Shown here: one piece after another, positions 12,501-25,935 of the stretch
Position numbering within the stretch: position 1 is the first letter of the stretch
Layout: every line of letters starts with the position of its first letter
Assembly (NCBI GenBank): GCA_018697195.1
Contig: CM031879.1
Coordinates: forward strand, 47,098,134 to 47,162,133
DNA from: Certhia americana
Taxonomy: Eukaryota; Chordata; Aves; Passeriformes; Certhiidae
Length of the DNA stretch: 64,000 bases
Direction: 5' to 3'
Notes under the pieces: generated by a model
Seen by the model: only the letters and a program-made list of their open reading frames with translations
What the model was told of the DNA's origin: nothing
The model's database searches: none
Translations under genes and position numbers: made by a program

Positions 12501-15327
12501 TGGCTGTTGGTGTGAGAAACAGAAGAGGCCTTGAGGCTGTGTGAGCCCTGCTCAGCAGTAACTGAAACATCCCTGTGCTATCAGCACTGCTTCCAGCACA
12601 AATCCAAAACACAGTCCCTCCTGTGAAGAAAATGATCCTAGCCAAAACCAACACACAGCTTCTCATTTAACCTCTATCTCTTGTCTCTTGGAATTCAGAG
12701 TAAAATTGCAATCCTTAAGTTAAACTTCTACCTGGTTAACCTAGTAATACTCAGAATTCATCTGGCCTCTGTTTCTGCAGCAAATCTAATTTCACTCTGT
12801 CAGACCTATGATTCCTTCACTTGCAGAAAAATGGTATGCATTTTTGTGTTTTCTACGTTTTTTCTCCTTTCAGTTTGTGGTTACCTCTTTTGGGCTTTTA
12901 CAACTGTAAAGTTCTTGTGGCTGCCTAGACTAGAGCACTTCTGTCCTTCACTGCAAGGAGCTTCTGGAATAGACACTTGCCTCCTTTTGTGGTAATTTGT
13001 TGTTGTAGGCAGTTTTCTCTATTCAATAATAATTACAAAATTATGGATACAGGCTGTAAACAGCATCCATCTTACTCTGCTTGCTGTCAAGCCTGAATTG
13101 GTTTTTTTGGACACAAGAGGGTGCTGTGAACCCACATGTGATTTTCCATAATTTTTTAGGTGGAAATACTGAAAGTATGTGGATGTCTGCCTGCCTGCTT
13201 GTGGCTTACTGGAGGTGATGTGGCTTGTGTTTGGTTGGTTTTTGAGGGGTTTTGTGTTGTTCTTTGCTGTTGAATTGAAGAACATCACTATAGTGATGTA
13301 GCATAGAGTGGCAGGCAGGTAACTCCATAGCAGATAAGGATTTTATTGCTAGAGGAGGCTTAGTGTTAGGAGAGGGGGCTGAGGGATCTTGTCTGTGATC
13401 AACATCAGTGGTCCAGGTTTTTCTATTTCCAAAAATGGGCAGCTGCCTGGATGGAACCAGCTGCCTCATTGCAAACAGGGCTGAGTCTTCCTCAAAGATG
13501 AGGGCTGAAATATGTCTCCCAGCCACTTTGAAGATAAACTCCAAGCTGTAATTCTGGGACACTCTGTGTTCAGTATGAGGCATTGAATGGCTCTTGGAGG
13601 GAATAAAAAGGGTTGAGTCTTCTCCAAGATGTGCTTCTATTAAACTGCAGCAGCCATGGAGTGATGTACCAAACAACCTCTGCAGCTATTGCCTGTGTGC
13701 TGTACACCTGGAGGTGAGCTCCTTGCTCCTTTCTAGATATTCCAGTCTTTATTTCAACTCATCCTTCTTTCCCAAATTGAGTGGGCTTTGCAGATGTTCA
13801 TTGTTAAAAGGTTATTTTGCTCCAATGAGATGTGAGAGGGGTAAAATTAATGATTTCTATTATCAGAACAGTGGAAAATACTGGATTAAAATTCTTTGGA
13901 GGAAGTTCCCTAATGGATGGATTGAGACTGGTAAAAGTTTCAGTAATGCTGAGCCAGCAATTAGCCTGCAGAAACAGAAATATACATTCCTGGGAGGCAG
14001 TGGAAATATTACAGAAATTTAACCTCATCTTAATGCTTCTGTGAGTGTATTTCCATGGTTTAATTTCAGGGAGCAGGTGATTCTGTGTTAATCTGATTTA
14101 GCTGTTGCAGCCTCTGTCTTGGGCCCTTTCAGATGGTGTTCTGCATGTTCTGTATGCTGTTTGTAAGGCACCCTGAAAGGTGGCCCTGTTGCCTTTTTCC
14201 CAACCTGGAAATGAAGCTCAAGATAATTTTAGTAAGGACCTGATATAAAAGGGGATCTTTATTTGAAGGCCTCCAGACGCAGTTATGGAAAGATGTCCAC
14301 AAAAGCTTATGCTCCCAGAGGTGAGCACATTTCATAGATTTTAGGAAATTAGCATAATTGATAAAAAGCACCAATTAGGAGGATAAGTGGCGATGCAATT
14401 CCTCCTCAGGTCAAGCCCCTTCTCTGGAGCCCCCCTTCACTTTGTCCATGAGAATGTATCACGAAGAGTTGTTCCTAGCCTTGGTTTCCAGGAAGAACCA
14501 GGATAGCACAGAACCTTGGACCTCCTGGGGCTTGGAGCTCTGAACTTAAGCCTTTCTGCTTAAGGAAAAGCCATGGAAAAAGGGGAAAAATAGGCACTAA
14601 TACAATAGACTACATAGCTGCAAATACATGGGTGAAGAATACAGAGAACATGCAGAAGAAAAAAAGGAAAAACCTGAATGGCATCAGCCCAGCAAAGCCA
14701 GTCAGGTGTTACTTGACCTCAGGGAAGAGTGACAGGAGGTTATGCTGCCTCTTTTAAGGACTTCAAAAGTCCTGAGACCAAAGTCACAGATGATACATAA
14801 CAGGCGACTTGGTGAGAAAAGATTTGAGTGCTCACAGGGTCATCTCCTGTGTTTGGGGGCTCTAAACAGTGAAACTTTATGAAAATACCCATTGCCAGAA
14901 GAGAGGGAAGGGGGTTTCCACCTCCATCACCCAAACTGAGACACTGGGCTGCAGAGATAAAAGTCAGTAGCAGATTGTTTATAGTTAGGGAAATAAATGT
15001 TCTGGTTCTTGGCCCCTGTCTTTCTAACTTGGACTCTCAGGAGAGAGAGTTTTCACAGCAGGTTCTGGATGGAAAGCAGTGATCTGGGCAGAAGTGATGG
15101 AATGGTTTTGGAAGAGATAACTGAGGGCAAAATTTGTAGGTTTTGTGGCATACACACCCAGTGCATTGGAAATATTGTTTATTTACTCAGTCAAGGGCAG
15201 ACACAAAGCCATTCTTAAATTCAGTATTTTAACTGTCTCTCTTCCTTCTTTCCACAGACCCAACCGTGCTCTTGACTCCTGTTCATTTGCTCGCCACATG
15301 CTCTTACAGACCCTTCACCAGCTGTAA
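537..15327 (+). CDS. RANGAP1: RANGAP1, Ran GTPase-activating protein 1 (5'-truncated by window)
   Basis: Eleven coding exons: 537-671, 1956-2114, 2288-2401, 3851-3950, 4668-4752, 5146-5299, 5774-5887, 6201-6303, 7966-8054, 9891-10012, 15258-15327. All have GT donors and AG acceptors, phases agree, and they total 1245 nt (414 residues plus TAA). The 587-residue human protein would leave about 173 N-terminal residues outside the window. Order: leucine-rich repeats (e.g. [19 protein letters not shown] and [12 protein letters not shown] units), an acidic Asp/Glu stretch in exon 5146-5299, then the C-terminal SUMO-acceptor/UBC9-binding domain ending in HQL. The protein activates GTP hydrolysis by Ran on the cytoplasmic face of the nuclear pore. 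The SUMO motif LKSE is present: its Lys is the last codon of exon 7966-8054 and Ser-Glu opens exon 9891-10012. The last intron (5.2 kb) carries LTR insertions. No frameshift or internal stop is seen. Confidence 0.97.
12171..12655 (-). mobile_element. Solo LTR of an avian endogenous retrovirus
   Basis: Non-coding element in the last RANGAP1 intron. It begins TGTTGTGG and ends AACACA on the + strand, so it has TG...CA termini. On the minus strand it resembles an abundant avian ERV LTR, with a GGGGTTAAACCACAACA end. The 5 bp flanks are cagcc (12166-12170) and cagct (12656-12660), a probable target-site duplication with one mismatch. No internal retroviral genes are next to it, so it is a solo LTR. 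Family assignment is from memory of the consensus; the class (ERVL-like from the 5 bp duplication) is inference. Confidence 0.75.
14165..14560 (-). mobile_element. Probable second ERV LTR fragment
   Basis: Within the last RANGAP1 intron. The segment around 14255-14275 reads on the minus strand as an AATAAA poly(A) signal followed by GATCCCC. The stretch near 14340-14420 resembles the U3/R region of another avian LTR family. Boundaries are approximate, and no terminal duplication was established. No coding part is seen. Confidence 0.4.
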
Positions 15328-16344
15328 GAGAAAAGGCATGTGCCCTTCCTTCCTTATGGGACTGTCATCAGCAGAGAACTTGGAGCCACGTAGTGGGAGA
15401 GGATCCCAGAGCCCATACAGACATGCTGTCCTTTTTTTTTTTCTTTTTCCCTGTAGGAAGTCTGTCCTTCCTTCTGCTTTCATGAACTTGAACAAATCCT
15501 GCTGAATTGTCTTCCTACTCCTCTTGAAGTGATTCCCTGGTCTGTAGGGCAGGTGCTTATGCTAAAATAAGTCTGTACTGCTGTGAGCTCTGCATGAATT
15601 GAAGAGTTCTCCATTGTGGTTGCATTGGCAAGGGTGCCAAGACTAACATGGGGCCCAGAAGAGCTCTCATCTGGATCAACCCAGTTGGGCATTTTATTTT
15701 ACTGGACTTTGACTCCTGCCTTATAGCATTTAGCACTGTGCCAGAGGGAGGCTGTGCTGCTGCTGCTGTCCTGCTTCTCTGGGCCATGGGGTGCTGCTTG
15801 TGGGTCAGAGGGGTGAGGTGTGATCCCCTTTGGTTCTTCTTTCAAGTCTGTTGTCAAAGGCAGCGTGTGGTTGATTTTTATTTTAATATACTCTTCCCCT
15901 TCTGCTGTGGCTTGGAATATTTATGTAGTGTGGCTGATCTTGGTGGCCATTGCTTAAGGGAACAAGCATATTTTATTGTAAATTTTTTTTTGCCATTGCC
16001 TGTGTTGTTTATTCTTCCTGCCCTTTTCCTTCTCACCCTAATTAAATAGGCTGGTTTGGAAATGAATACAAAATCCATTCAATCCCTGTGGAATGTGTCC
16101 CTTTCCTTTCCCTTTGACAAAACACTGGGCCTGTGTGCACTATTCACATGTTTGAAAGCCAAACATGGATAAGAATATGGAGTGAGAAGGCTGTGCTTTT
16201 CTCTTGTACTCAACAAGTAGCAGCAGATGCCCCTAAGATCTGTCTGGAGGATTGTCCATGTGCCCATATGTGCCTTCGAGCCACCATGACGTTCTTCCAT
16301 ACAACTTAAAAAATGTTTATGTCAATTGCCTGAAATGTTATGTA
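15328..16344 (+). other. RANGAP1: RANGAP1 3' UTR
   Basis: Non-coding sequence from the stop codon to the poly(A) signal. It contains a T-rich run near 15430-15445 and an early ATTAAA at 16041-16046 that could serve as an alternative signal. Longer open frames on both strands here have no recognisable similarity. Confidence 0.75.
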
Positions 16345-16350
16345 AATAAA
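16345..16350 (+). terminator. RANGAP1: RANGAP1 poly(A) signal AATAAA
   Basis: Canonical AATAAA about 1.02 kb past the RANGAP1 stop, in an A/T-rich context. Cleavage would be expected 10-30 nt downstream. It is the first canonical hexamer on the + strand after the stop that I noticed. Confidence 0.6.
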
Positions 16351-18227
16351 AATTAATTCCACAGCCTTATCACGATTTAGACAACTTACACTGGGATTTG
16401 GAAGTCTGTTTTGCAGTTTTGTGTGATTGTAGAGTTTGCAGTAGAACACAAAATGGGGCTGGAATGGAACCTGGTTTGTGTGAGGAGAGATACCAGTAAC
16501 GCGAGAAAGAGCCAAGTTACTGAGTCACAAACGTTGTTTTTGCAGCATCCCATCTATTTTCTTGGTGGTTTCCTGCTTCTGTCCAAAACAGGAACATGGC
16601 AGAAGAGCAGGTTGCCCTCCAGGCATCTTCAAATTCCTAGCACAGTCTAAACAGGAAAAGCAGTGCCAGCACGTAAGAGCACTGTCCTGCTACTCAGCTG
16701 TAAGTAGCATGAGATGAAGATTCAGCTCATCCCAGGATGAGGTAATACTCATGTGAATTCCAGCCTGTTTTTTTTTAGCCAATGAGATTAAGTGCTTAAA
16801 TTTGACAGGAGCCTGTGAGCTTTCCTTAAGAATGATTGGACTAAAAACTCCATCACAAGTCTTTCTGGTGTGACCTCATGCACAGCCAAGATTTGGCCAG
16901 CCCATGTCTTGCTGAATTTCTCTCTGGAAAGCTGTGACTTGATGCTCTGATCATTTGAGTGCTGATTTTTTTTTCTCCCTCTCTTATCAAATTGCACATA
17001 GGAGTTCTTGAATTTTGCAGGGGTTGTGGGAAAATAAGTGTAATTAAAGGGCTAGGTCTGTTAGGCAGAACTCTGTGGGCTTGCTAAGGTTTACTGCCCC
17101 AGCATTGATAAAGGTCAGATGGTTACAGACTCATGAGAGCAACATGGCATTTATGGCTTTGGCCAGATTCCAAATTAGTGTGGTCAGTCTTGCTTTTCTT
17201 CAGAATTTGGGTCTTATTAGCTTGTATCTGCTTGCACTTTGTAAATATGCAAAATAATCTTAAACATGGCCTACTTACTACAGAGCACTCGGCTTGCCAA
17301 AATGTGTCTGTGCTTTGCTCTTACAGTACAGTGGCTTTGTATGGAGTCCTCCCTCAGTGAATTTGCACATCTGCAACTTTCGTAGTGTACTGCGGTTGTG
17401 GGTGCAAAGTTACAAGCAGGTCAGAAAAATGGAAGTTCCAGCTCAGATATTCAGCCACAGTTCTGAGACTGCAGATGATTTTTCTCCAGACAGGAATAGG
17501 GAGGAGTTAAGATGTGACATGTTCTATAGGACGGCAACACTTCTCTTATGGGCCTCATTTTCTTGAAGATAAGAACAAAGTAATTTAAAATTAATTTTGG
17601 CTTGTTAGAACTGTCAGAGTGCCTCACACTTCCACAATTCCATTCACCTTCCCGAGGAAAGAATCCTTTGGATCCAGCAGCTGACAGGAAACACAACTAA
17701 TGATGATTATTTGTATAATCTAAAAGTACTTTCTTTCATTTGGGAACTCTTGCTCGCTCTCTATGTCCCTGAGTTGAGCTGAACAGCAGCCAAACTGCAT
17801 CGCTCAGTTATTTCATTAGTCTTTTAGAAAGGGCAAGAAAAGCAAGAGATCAAGGCTGAAGTAAGAGAAGAGCTTCGTTTCAGGAGTGGAAAAAGGGTTT
17901 CTCTGTGCTCTGAGATAGAGATGAAAAAAACTGAATTTCAAATTAATCTAAGAGACATAAAAAAAATTTAATATTCCTGACAGTAGGATGAGCAGGAGCA
18001 AAAGAAGAAAAAAAATGATGGGTTGAGTTCTTTAAGCTGATTAATACCTTTGCAGGAAAGTTTACTGTAAAATATAATCTCTGACTTCTTACAAGCCTGC
18101 TAAACTAACAGAGGTTCTGAGTCCTAAAATACATCAAATGCTGAAGAAAAAGCATAAATGGGAAATCCAGTTTCATCAAACTTTCCAAAATCATGCTGCC
18201 AGTTAATTATTCAGTCTTTTCATTAAA

Positions 18228-18442
18228 TCACAGAATCCAAGAATTACTTGTGTGCAAGGGTCATTAAAGCTCATGTAATTCCCCTCATGGGCAGGGATGC
18301 CTTCCACTATCCCAGGCTGCTCCAAGCCCTGTCCAGCCTGGCCTTGGTCACTTCCAGGGATCCAGAGGCAGCCACAACTTCTCTGGGCAACTTGTGCCAG
18401 GGCCTTACCACCCTCACAGGGGAGAATTTTTTTGTCTTCAAG
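18228..18442 (-). mobile_element. CR1 LINE 3'-end fragment
   Basis: Reverse-complement CR1 3' region: cacagaatcc at the start, then gggcaggga, ttccactatcccaggctgc, tccagcctggccttg, cttccaggga, acaacttctctgggcaac and accaccctcacagg in the expected order. It is a typical 5'-truncated avian CR1 copy on the minus strand. Confidence 0.9.
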
Positions 18443-18611
18443 AAAAATTACCCAGCTGATCAAAGTTTTTCACAATTCCCCTTTTTAAAGCAACAGGAAA
18501 AAGCTCACCTAGGAAATTAAAAGTTCTTCTTAAAAATATATCAATTAATATTTATACTTTCCAAGTGAATGTAGGATCTGTAACAATGCCACCTTTCTTT
18601 TCACAAAGGAC

Positions 18612-18633
18612 TTTTTTTTTTTTTTTTTTTTTT
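18612..18633. repeat. Poly-T run
   Basis: About 22 consecutive T in intergenic sequence, preceded by aaagga. No transposon body is visible next to it. Confidence 0.9.
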
Positions 18634-20355
18634 CTGGGAAAGATTCATAATTGTGACCTCCCCCGGTAACAAACATATGCAGTTATAAATCAGTTAGGGT
18701 TATTCTACCTAAAATTTATGTCCATGAGCTATGAAATAATAAACTTGAACATCATCCTATAGTCACCTACCCCAAAAAAAGTTATTTACCATTAGTAGCC
18801 ATCAACTCCCATCTCAGAGCTCTGCTGGGAGAGATTCCCATTTTTCAGATGTCTACTGCAATCTAGAACTGTCCATATGGTGTGACTCAGCTTTTAAAGG
18901 TAATAGCAAACCTGGGTTTGTCGTTTTCAAAGAAAAGATCCCTTTTGGGTGGATGTGGTGTTGGTTGTATTTGTGTTTTTCTGAAGGGTGATAGTGATGG
19001 ATTTTTTAATATTTATTGTGGATGCTGATTCTCATTTTTCCATATTTTTGATCTCCCATTTAGATCTCAAAGTGCTGAACAAAGGTGGATTCTGCTTTGG
19101 TTTACACCTGGCTTTGTCTGTTGCTTTTAGGGAACATAAAATGTTCCTGGTTTTAGGTTTTACTAACCCCTTCCAGAGCTGATTTAAGTAAATAATTTGT
19201 ATCTCTCCTTCCCTGGCTTTGCTGGCTGCCTCTGTTCTGCTGCTGATTTTAATTCAGGGTGTTAACTCTTCAATTCAAGAGCCTGTTTTCTTTACAGTAA
19301 AGCTCCCAATGAACACAGTCACACTTCAACTTGGCCTCTTGGCACTCCTGTAATCTCGGGGGTAAAGGGGAGTAAAGTTCTGATTTGGGACCTTGGATTC
19401 TTTACATTGCTAATACATCCTCCCAGATACAACATCCTGAAAGGCTGGGTTTATGAGCATGAGTTCTCTTTGTTCTTTGCATTTGTTGGGATTGAAATTT
19501 GGTCCTTTGCATTGGTCCTTTGAAAAGGCCAGGTAAACTCCTGAAGTGGGTGCTGTGTAGTTGTCAAAATCAGCTCCTCTGGTCTCAAACAGATGAGATT
19601 TGTGGTTTTTCCAAGCTCAGCTAAACCTGTTCAATGACTGCTGCCACCAGCTGCTACTCCAATGGGCTCTGGGAATGCAGGGATTGCTCACGTCTTCTGG
19701 TGGGATAGCAAAGGCCAAAAATGACAGTGGCTCCATCCCCTGAGGCATGTTCCAGTCTAGATCCCGCTGACACCCAATGGTGTAACTCCTCTACTTATAC
19801 AAAATGTCTGTCTAAGTCAACACAATTTTGCCCATCATGGAATTTATCCTGTGTTTTTCCAAAATGTGATTATTTACCAAAGTGGGCTGTCCTCATGCTG
19901 GATTTTTTGAGTCTCTGTGCCTTAAGTCCTGAAATATGTGGAATTTATTTTACTGAAAAGAATATTTATGGTGTGTAGTGAAACCATTCGGCTTCTGCCA
20001 GCTCTCGTTCCACCAGTTCAGTCATGAGGTTGTTAAGGGTTATTTATAGCTCTTGGACATTCTTTAGGGATGAACACATCCACTGACAAAACAAACAGCA
20101 GTGGTGCTCATGGGTAATTTATAGCAATTAATAAATTAAATAAATTAATAAGTTAGGAGAAACCTGTGATCTCATATTACAGGCTGAAAACACGGCACAA
20201 CAATGGAATTTGGCTGGGATGCTGACATACTCTGAGGAAACAGAGATCCACAGCATCCAGGTACCCCTGAGCTGAGAAAGGCTCAGTTATGTGTCCTAAG
20301 GAATTACATCGCTTTTTTTTCTTTTGTCCTCTAATAGCACAGACAGAAGCAGAGT

Positions 20356-20358
<3 letters not shown>

Positions 20359-20406
<48 letters not shown>
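20359..20406. repeat. (AT)n microsatellite followed by poly-T
   Basis: About 16 AT dinucleotides followed directly by about 15 T. Simple repeat in the intergenic region. Confidence 0.95.
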
Positions 20407-23400
20407 GTAGTACAGGGGTAGAATACGTAATTTTACAGGAAGCAGAAAGTCAGAGCCTACTTTCAGGAAGACGTTTCTAACTTATAAATCATAGATTTAA
20501 ATTAGAAGTTGTTTTTTTTATATACCACTCTTCATTGCCTGTAATCTAAGTGCACATTTACATCACTCTGGGTGCACAGTGAAATCTAGCCTGGGTGTGA
20601 TGTCACTACAAGACAGAGAACCCATTACCTCTCCTGTGAAGCTGTGTGACTGCTTCAAGACTCTATTGTCAGTAGATCAGACTTATTGCACAGTGTTCTT
20701 TCCATCAATGGAAAAATTCAGGGGATTTATAAAACAAACAAACAAAAAGATTTGACAACAGTCCACTGTGTCCAAACATTCAACATCTAAACAAGTTGCT
20801 TTTCTGTTTGTCAGTTTTAGTTATAGAGTAACTTATAGCTGACTCTGTGGTATTTTCTGTGGGCATTAAGGGACTTACTGAAGGAAAATGAAGAGCAATG
20901 GAAGGGCAGAATGAAGGAGAGATGAATTTTATAAAGCTGTGGTTCAGCTCTTGCAGACATGTTTAGATTTTTGTTCAATGGAAATGAAGTTACAGGAGGG
21001 GGATGATTCAGAACAGATCTCACTCTGATATGGCAGTAAGGACTGAAGTCCCTGATCAAGGAAGTAGGAATTGCTCCCAGGTCCTGCAGTTTAAATTAGA
21101 ATAAAATATATCTTGCTGTAGCAGTTAAGACAGTAAACTCCACCAGTTCATCCAGTTAAATCCACCTTTGCTCAAGCACTCTAAAAGCTAATGCAGTTCA
21201 GACCATGTGTCATTCTATTTCTCAATCATTTCATTTCACTTAACCACATTTTGCTAATCAGGTTTTTTGTTTTTGTTTTTTTTTTTTTTTTAACCATAGT
21301 GATGAAATATATTTATTGGCTACATAAGCAGGTGCCTGGCTTGGTCAAATTTCAATAATTCAGAACATCTCCTGTCCATAATACTAATAATTGAAATTTA
21401 AACAAATTTTGTTCTGGTGTCAAATCACAAATCTCTAAACTTAGAATTGGCTGAGAAGATATGAGACTATTTATCCACAGTTCAATATTTCCACCAATAT
21501 TTTGCTAATAATTTTGTCTGACCTTTTAGGTTACTGTCATTTGGTAACTGTAGTTCATATTTCCATTGAATTTGTATCTTCTGTTGTAGGACAATAGAAG
21601 TTTAATCTGTTTTTGTATTGTTATGACAGTGACATCACATACTTATTGCACTGATAATTGATACTTGAATATATTTATTGGCTAATTTTTAAGCTGGCAT
21701 TTTCCTTCAGTGCTGTTGGAAATATCCTTATAACCAAAGAATTCTCAGGTTCAGAGAAAGTTGCTTTCATTACAAAATCCAGTTACCCCCTATCTTTTAT
21801 TGTAGGAAACATCAAATCTTATTTGGCTTTTATCTCTGGGTTTCAAAATTCTTTAATTATATATTTTTAATTCCCTTCACTTTTTGCAAATAATCACAGA
21901 CTCATGAAAACTCACGAAATTTTCTATTTGCCTCAGCTGTACAAAATATACTCCTAAAAGCCCTGATGAAGAACTTTAATGCTTTTAAACTGTGTTGCAG
22001 AGGACAGAGCATTTTATCCTCTGTTCTTCATGTAACTTAATCACCTTTTAATCCATAGGAGCATCCCACCCCACAATTGCAAATGTCTTCAACTACCTCA
22101 AGGGAAAACGTCCATATGATCAAAATTCAGGATATTTAAAATCAGTACCATTATGATGACAGAAATTTATCCAAAAATAAGATGCTGAATTCTCAGAAGG
22201 AAATCTGTATAAAAAAGGAAGAATCTTTGCTGGTATATTTATGTATTGATATAATTTTAATATATTATCAGTCTGAAAATGCCACGATACTAAGAATGTG
22301 TTTGAAAAGAGAGATGTGCTTGATCACCTCAATATTAAGATTGAATAATTGTTTGATATGACTGAATATTCACACAGTGGAAATCGATATGGCAATAATT
22401 TGTAGGACTGTCTGATATATCAGTGGCAAAGGAAAGATTTTTAAGTAGGTGTGAAGAAGTGAGAGGTAGTCTCTAGTTTTTGTCTAAATATTTTTGCAAT
22501 AGGTACCCACAGCTGGCACTCTTGATTCTGATCCTCCACTTTCCTCCCTTCAGCTCTGCAGCTGTTTTATTTATCCTTTCCTAAGGAGATACTGAAAAGG
22601 AGCTAGTCTTGGAACAGGGGCTGAAAATAATTTCAGCTTGGTTTTAATTTTTGGCAGCCGAACCTGAAGACTTCTGGAAACTTTGTAAGGTATATATGCA
22701 AAGGAGGTTACTAAAGCCACTAGTCAATTGGGAAACATCCCCTTTTCCCAACCACACAGAGTGTTATAATGAATAACATGGACACAGCTACTAGTGGTGT
22801 CAGTTGTTGTCACTGCATCCAAGTTGATGATGAGACAATTATTCAAATTTATGATATGAACTCTTGTTCCTCTCCTTTTCCCATAAGTAAATGTATTAAA
22901 AGTCTTGTTAGTGGGCATGGAATTTAAGACAGGAATGACATGTGCCCATGGAATTGACACAAGTATATTGAAGGAACTCCATTTGTTATTAAAATGTAAT
23001 TGGAAAGATAAAATGCCAGAAAAATTACTGGTAATTTTCTTTTTCCCCATAATTATTATTAAATATTAACAGCATAGTAGTCCACATGGTAGATTCCTAA
23101 AGAATAATTTCCTTTCTCTGCCTCTCTATAGCTCCTTCCATTCCAAGTACTGCATGTTTCTTTTATTTATTTTACTTTTATACGATAAAACTCCCCTGTC
23201 ACTCACTGTATTTTGTTAGGATACAAAACAGTCCACTCAGCAGTTATTTTGCATTCACACCTTGCATTTGAAAAGAGCAGAAAAGCCAAGTGCAGCTGAG
23301 GACAGGCAGTATAATCTGTCTTAATTGTGTTTTACACTATGGAAAATAACTGGCACTATTAATGAAGTCGACTGCACTTCATCCTAAGCAAGGATGGCAG

Positions 23401-25935
23401 AGCTCAAGTGCTTTTAAGGGAGAGAGAAATGAAACTGGATTGATTTTAATTGTGAACACAGGAAGAGGTTAAAGAAGAATTTTTCCCTCTAGTTTTGAAA
23501 AATGTTTAGCCTGGAAAATACAATAGGCACATGCTTGCCTACCTCAAGAAGTGTCACCCTTAAGGCTTTCATGTCCCTGAATCATGAAGATGTCATTGCA
23601 TATGATACTATTTCAGCCTAGATATCAAAACTGAGGAGATTGGTATCATCCCTATGTACTTTATATCTAAAACATCCCCCCTTTATCTAAAGCAAAGTCT
23701 TACACACCTCTTTCATTTTCTACTGAAAAGTTACCAAGAAATCATTGATTATTATTGATTTTAAAATTTTTTTTAATTGAATATTATTGATTTAAAGGAC
23801 TAATACTGATGTTTCTATAGAGAGCTTCTTACTGACTGTTGTCTTCCTGAAACCACTGACCTTTGCATGTGAAAATAGAAAGTTTAGAAATGATGCAAGA
23901 TGATGGGGGGATGTAGGACACTGACCATTGCCACCTGTGATTCCATACCTCTCAGAACCTCTGGAAAGTCACTGCAGTGCCAAAGTGACAGACCCAGGTC
24001 CCCCTTGTAGAGAGGCCCAGAATTGTTCTGTTCTCCTCCCCCATATAATTATCCTATAATTCTTTATGGGAATTCTCCTTCTCATAGAATTCTTTGTTTC
24101 AACCTTGAGCAAAGAATGCTCTGTAACTTCCTTCTTTATGTTTGGGGCACCTTCCGTCCATCCTGCTCTGAGTTACAACAATGTTTTGGCAATGTTAAAA
24201 ATTAAACCAATCTATTGTTGTGATCCTTGGCAGGGCCAGCTGTTCATTAGTACACAGAGAGGAGTAGCAATTCAAATGGTCTTTATGTCATTGATCTGTA
24301 GCTTAGTTTCAGAGGTGCTTCATTCATCTCATCGGTTCACTTACTCCTAATTAATTAGCTCAAACCATCAACAAAGGATTTCTCTTATTAATAGTCTCAC
24401 AGGTGAGGCTTATGGCCAATGTTGCTATCACAGCCATGGAGATAAAGGTGTCTTCTATGGATGTTTATTTTGCCTCATCCATTTTACAACAGCTTTTGTT
24501 TTTTCATGGTATTTTTTGTTCCTCATGTTTTGCATAATTATATCACCATCAACTGATATTGCAGTAAACCAGCAGAATTAGCTTTAACCAATAGAGTGTC
24601 CACAATTAAAATTTAAATACTATATTAAAATACATACAAATAGTGAATTGGAATAGGAGGGGAAAAGAGACTTGAAATAGAGGCTGGATTTGAGAAATAA
24701 TGTATTTTTATCTCTGCCTCAGCAGATCTGCCCAGTGTGGAAGGCTCTTGTATTTTAAATGCCAGGTTTGTCTTATGGATTGTGACTAAGTGTTTTGAAA
24801 ACTTAAGTAAAATAACAGCTTCAATCACAGATCAGAATTCATGAAGTTCCACTCTTGTGCTTGGTCTCTTTCCTACTAGCATCTCTTGGCCTGTGTGGAT
24901 TTAAATGATGTGTGGTGCAAGATAGGAGCTTACCTGGGAGTTAGGGTAAGATTCAGATAAAAGCTCATTTTAAATTATTTGTTCTAATAGAAGTGATAGG
25001 TTTTGTAGTTCACCAGTTGCTGAAATGCTTTGTATGAAGATCAAAAAAGAAACATTGTCTGTGTAGGAAATCTTTCTGTGTGAAGATTTGGGGCTTTTTT
25101 CTTATGAAAAATGATATGTTTTTAAAATGGAATTTCTCAAACTCTCTTCTAAATGAACCAGTATCTCTTATATTTTTAATGTTTCTAAAATGAAAGACAA
25201 GTCAGGTTGTTATGTTGGCTCTGTGTTTGCCCTCTGTTCATAAACAGTGTTGAGGATCATCCATCATCTGCCCTGAACGTCAAAATTATGAAATCTGGGC
25301 CTCATCCTCACAATGCAGTAGTACTGACGCTTCAAACAAACTCAGAAAATACTACAAAAAAGAGCACTACTTACAACCATTCCACAAGCATAATATCTGT
25401 GTACAAACAAAAGGCTAAAAGACTTGTTTTGCCTGAAATAATTAAAGTTTCAGAGTTTTTTGGTCTCAGTTTGGGGTCCCCCCCCTTCTCTTCTTCTGGC
25501 TTTAACTGACTGAACTTTTTTAGTTAAGGCAGCCTGAAGGCACGAAATTAACAATGGTGCTCCCTCATCCTAAAATTGAAAACTTCCTCTTTCCAAAGAT
25601 AATTGTTTCCAGTTGATACTTGTCACTTGAAGTGGATAAGTCAATCATTTATAGAATGAAAATAGCTCTTATATTCCTGAGAAGGGAAACTCCCTGAAAA
25701 GATTTCTGTCCTCAGAAAAGAGGTTGTGTGTTGCTTCCTTCACTTGTGATCTAACTTTAAGTGTCAAACCCCCACAGAAGCTTTGGCAGAAACAAGTAAA
25801 AGTAGCTAGAGTTCCTTGTTATTTATAGTCTATGGATTAAAAAACAAGTGGAAAAAATAGAGTATATATTTGAAAATATTCAATATTTCAAAGTTTTCTT
25901 ACAAAGGACAGTCTTGAAGATTTAGATCCTGTAGC

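Larger units (their letters stand above)
16380..25935. other. Intergenic region without recognised gene
   Basis: About 9.5 kb of A/T-rich sequence between the RANGAP1 3' end and the tandem-repeat block. Apart from one CR1 fragment, poly-T runs and an AT microsatellite I recognise nothing. I looked here on the minus strand for the missing downstream BPIFC exons and did not find a convincing one, but short diverged exons could be missed by eye. Confidence 0.6.

Noticed and set aside
13206..13676. 156-codon minus-strand open frame in the last RANGAP1 intron
   Set aside because: No recognisable domain or clear splice context; plausible chance frame in a 5 kb intron.
22724..23050. 108-codon minus-strand open frame considered as a downstream BPIFC exon
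   Set aside because: No BPI-fold motifs, no suitable splice pattern, and A/T-rich composition like its surroundings.
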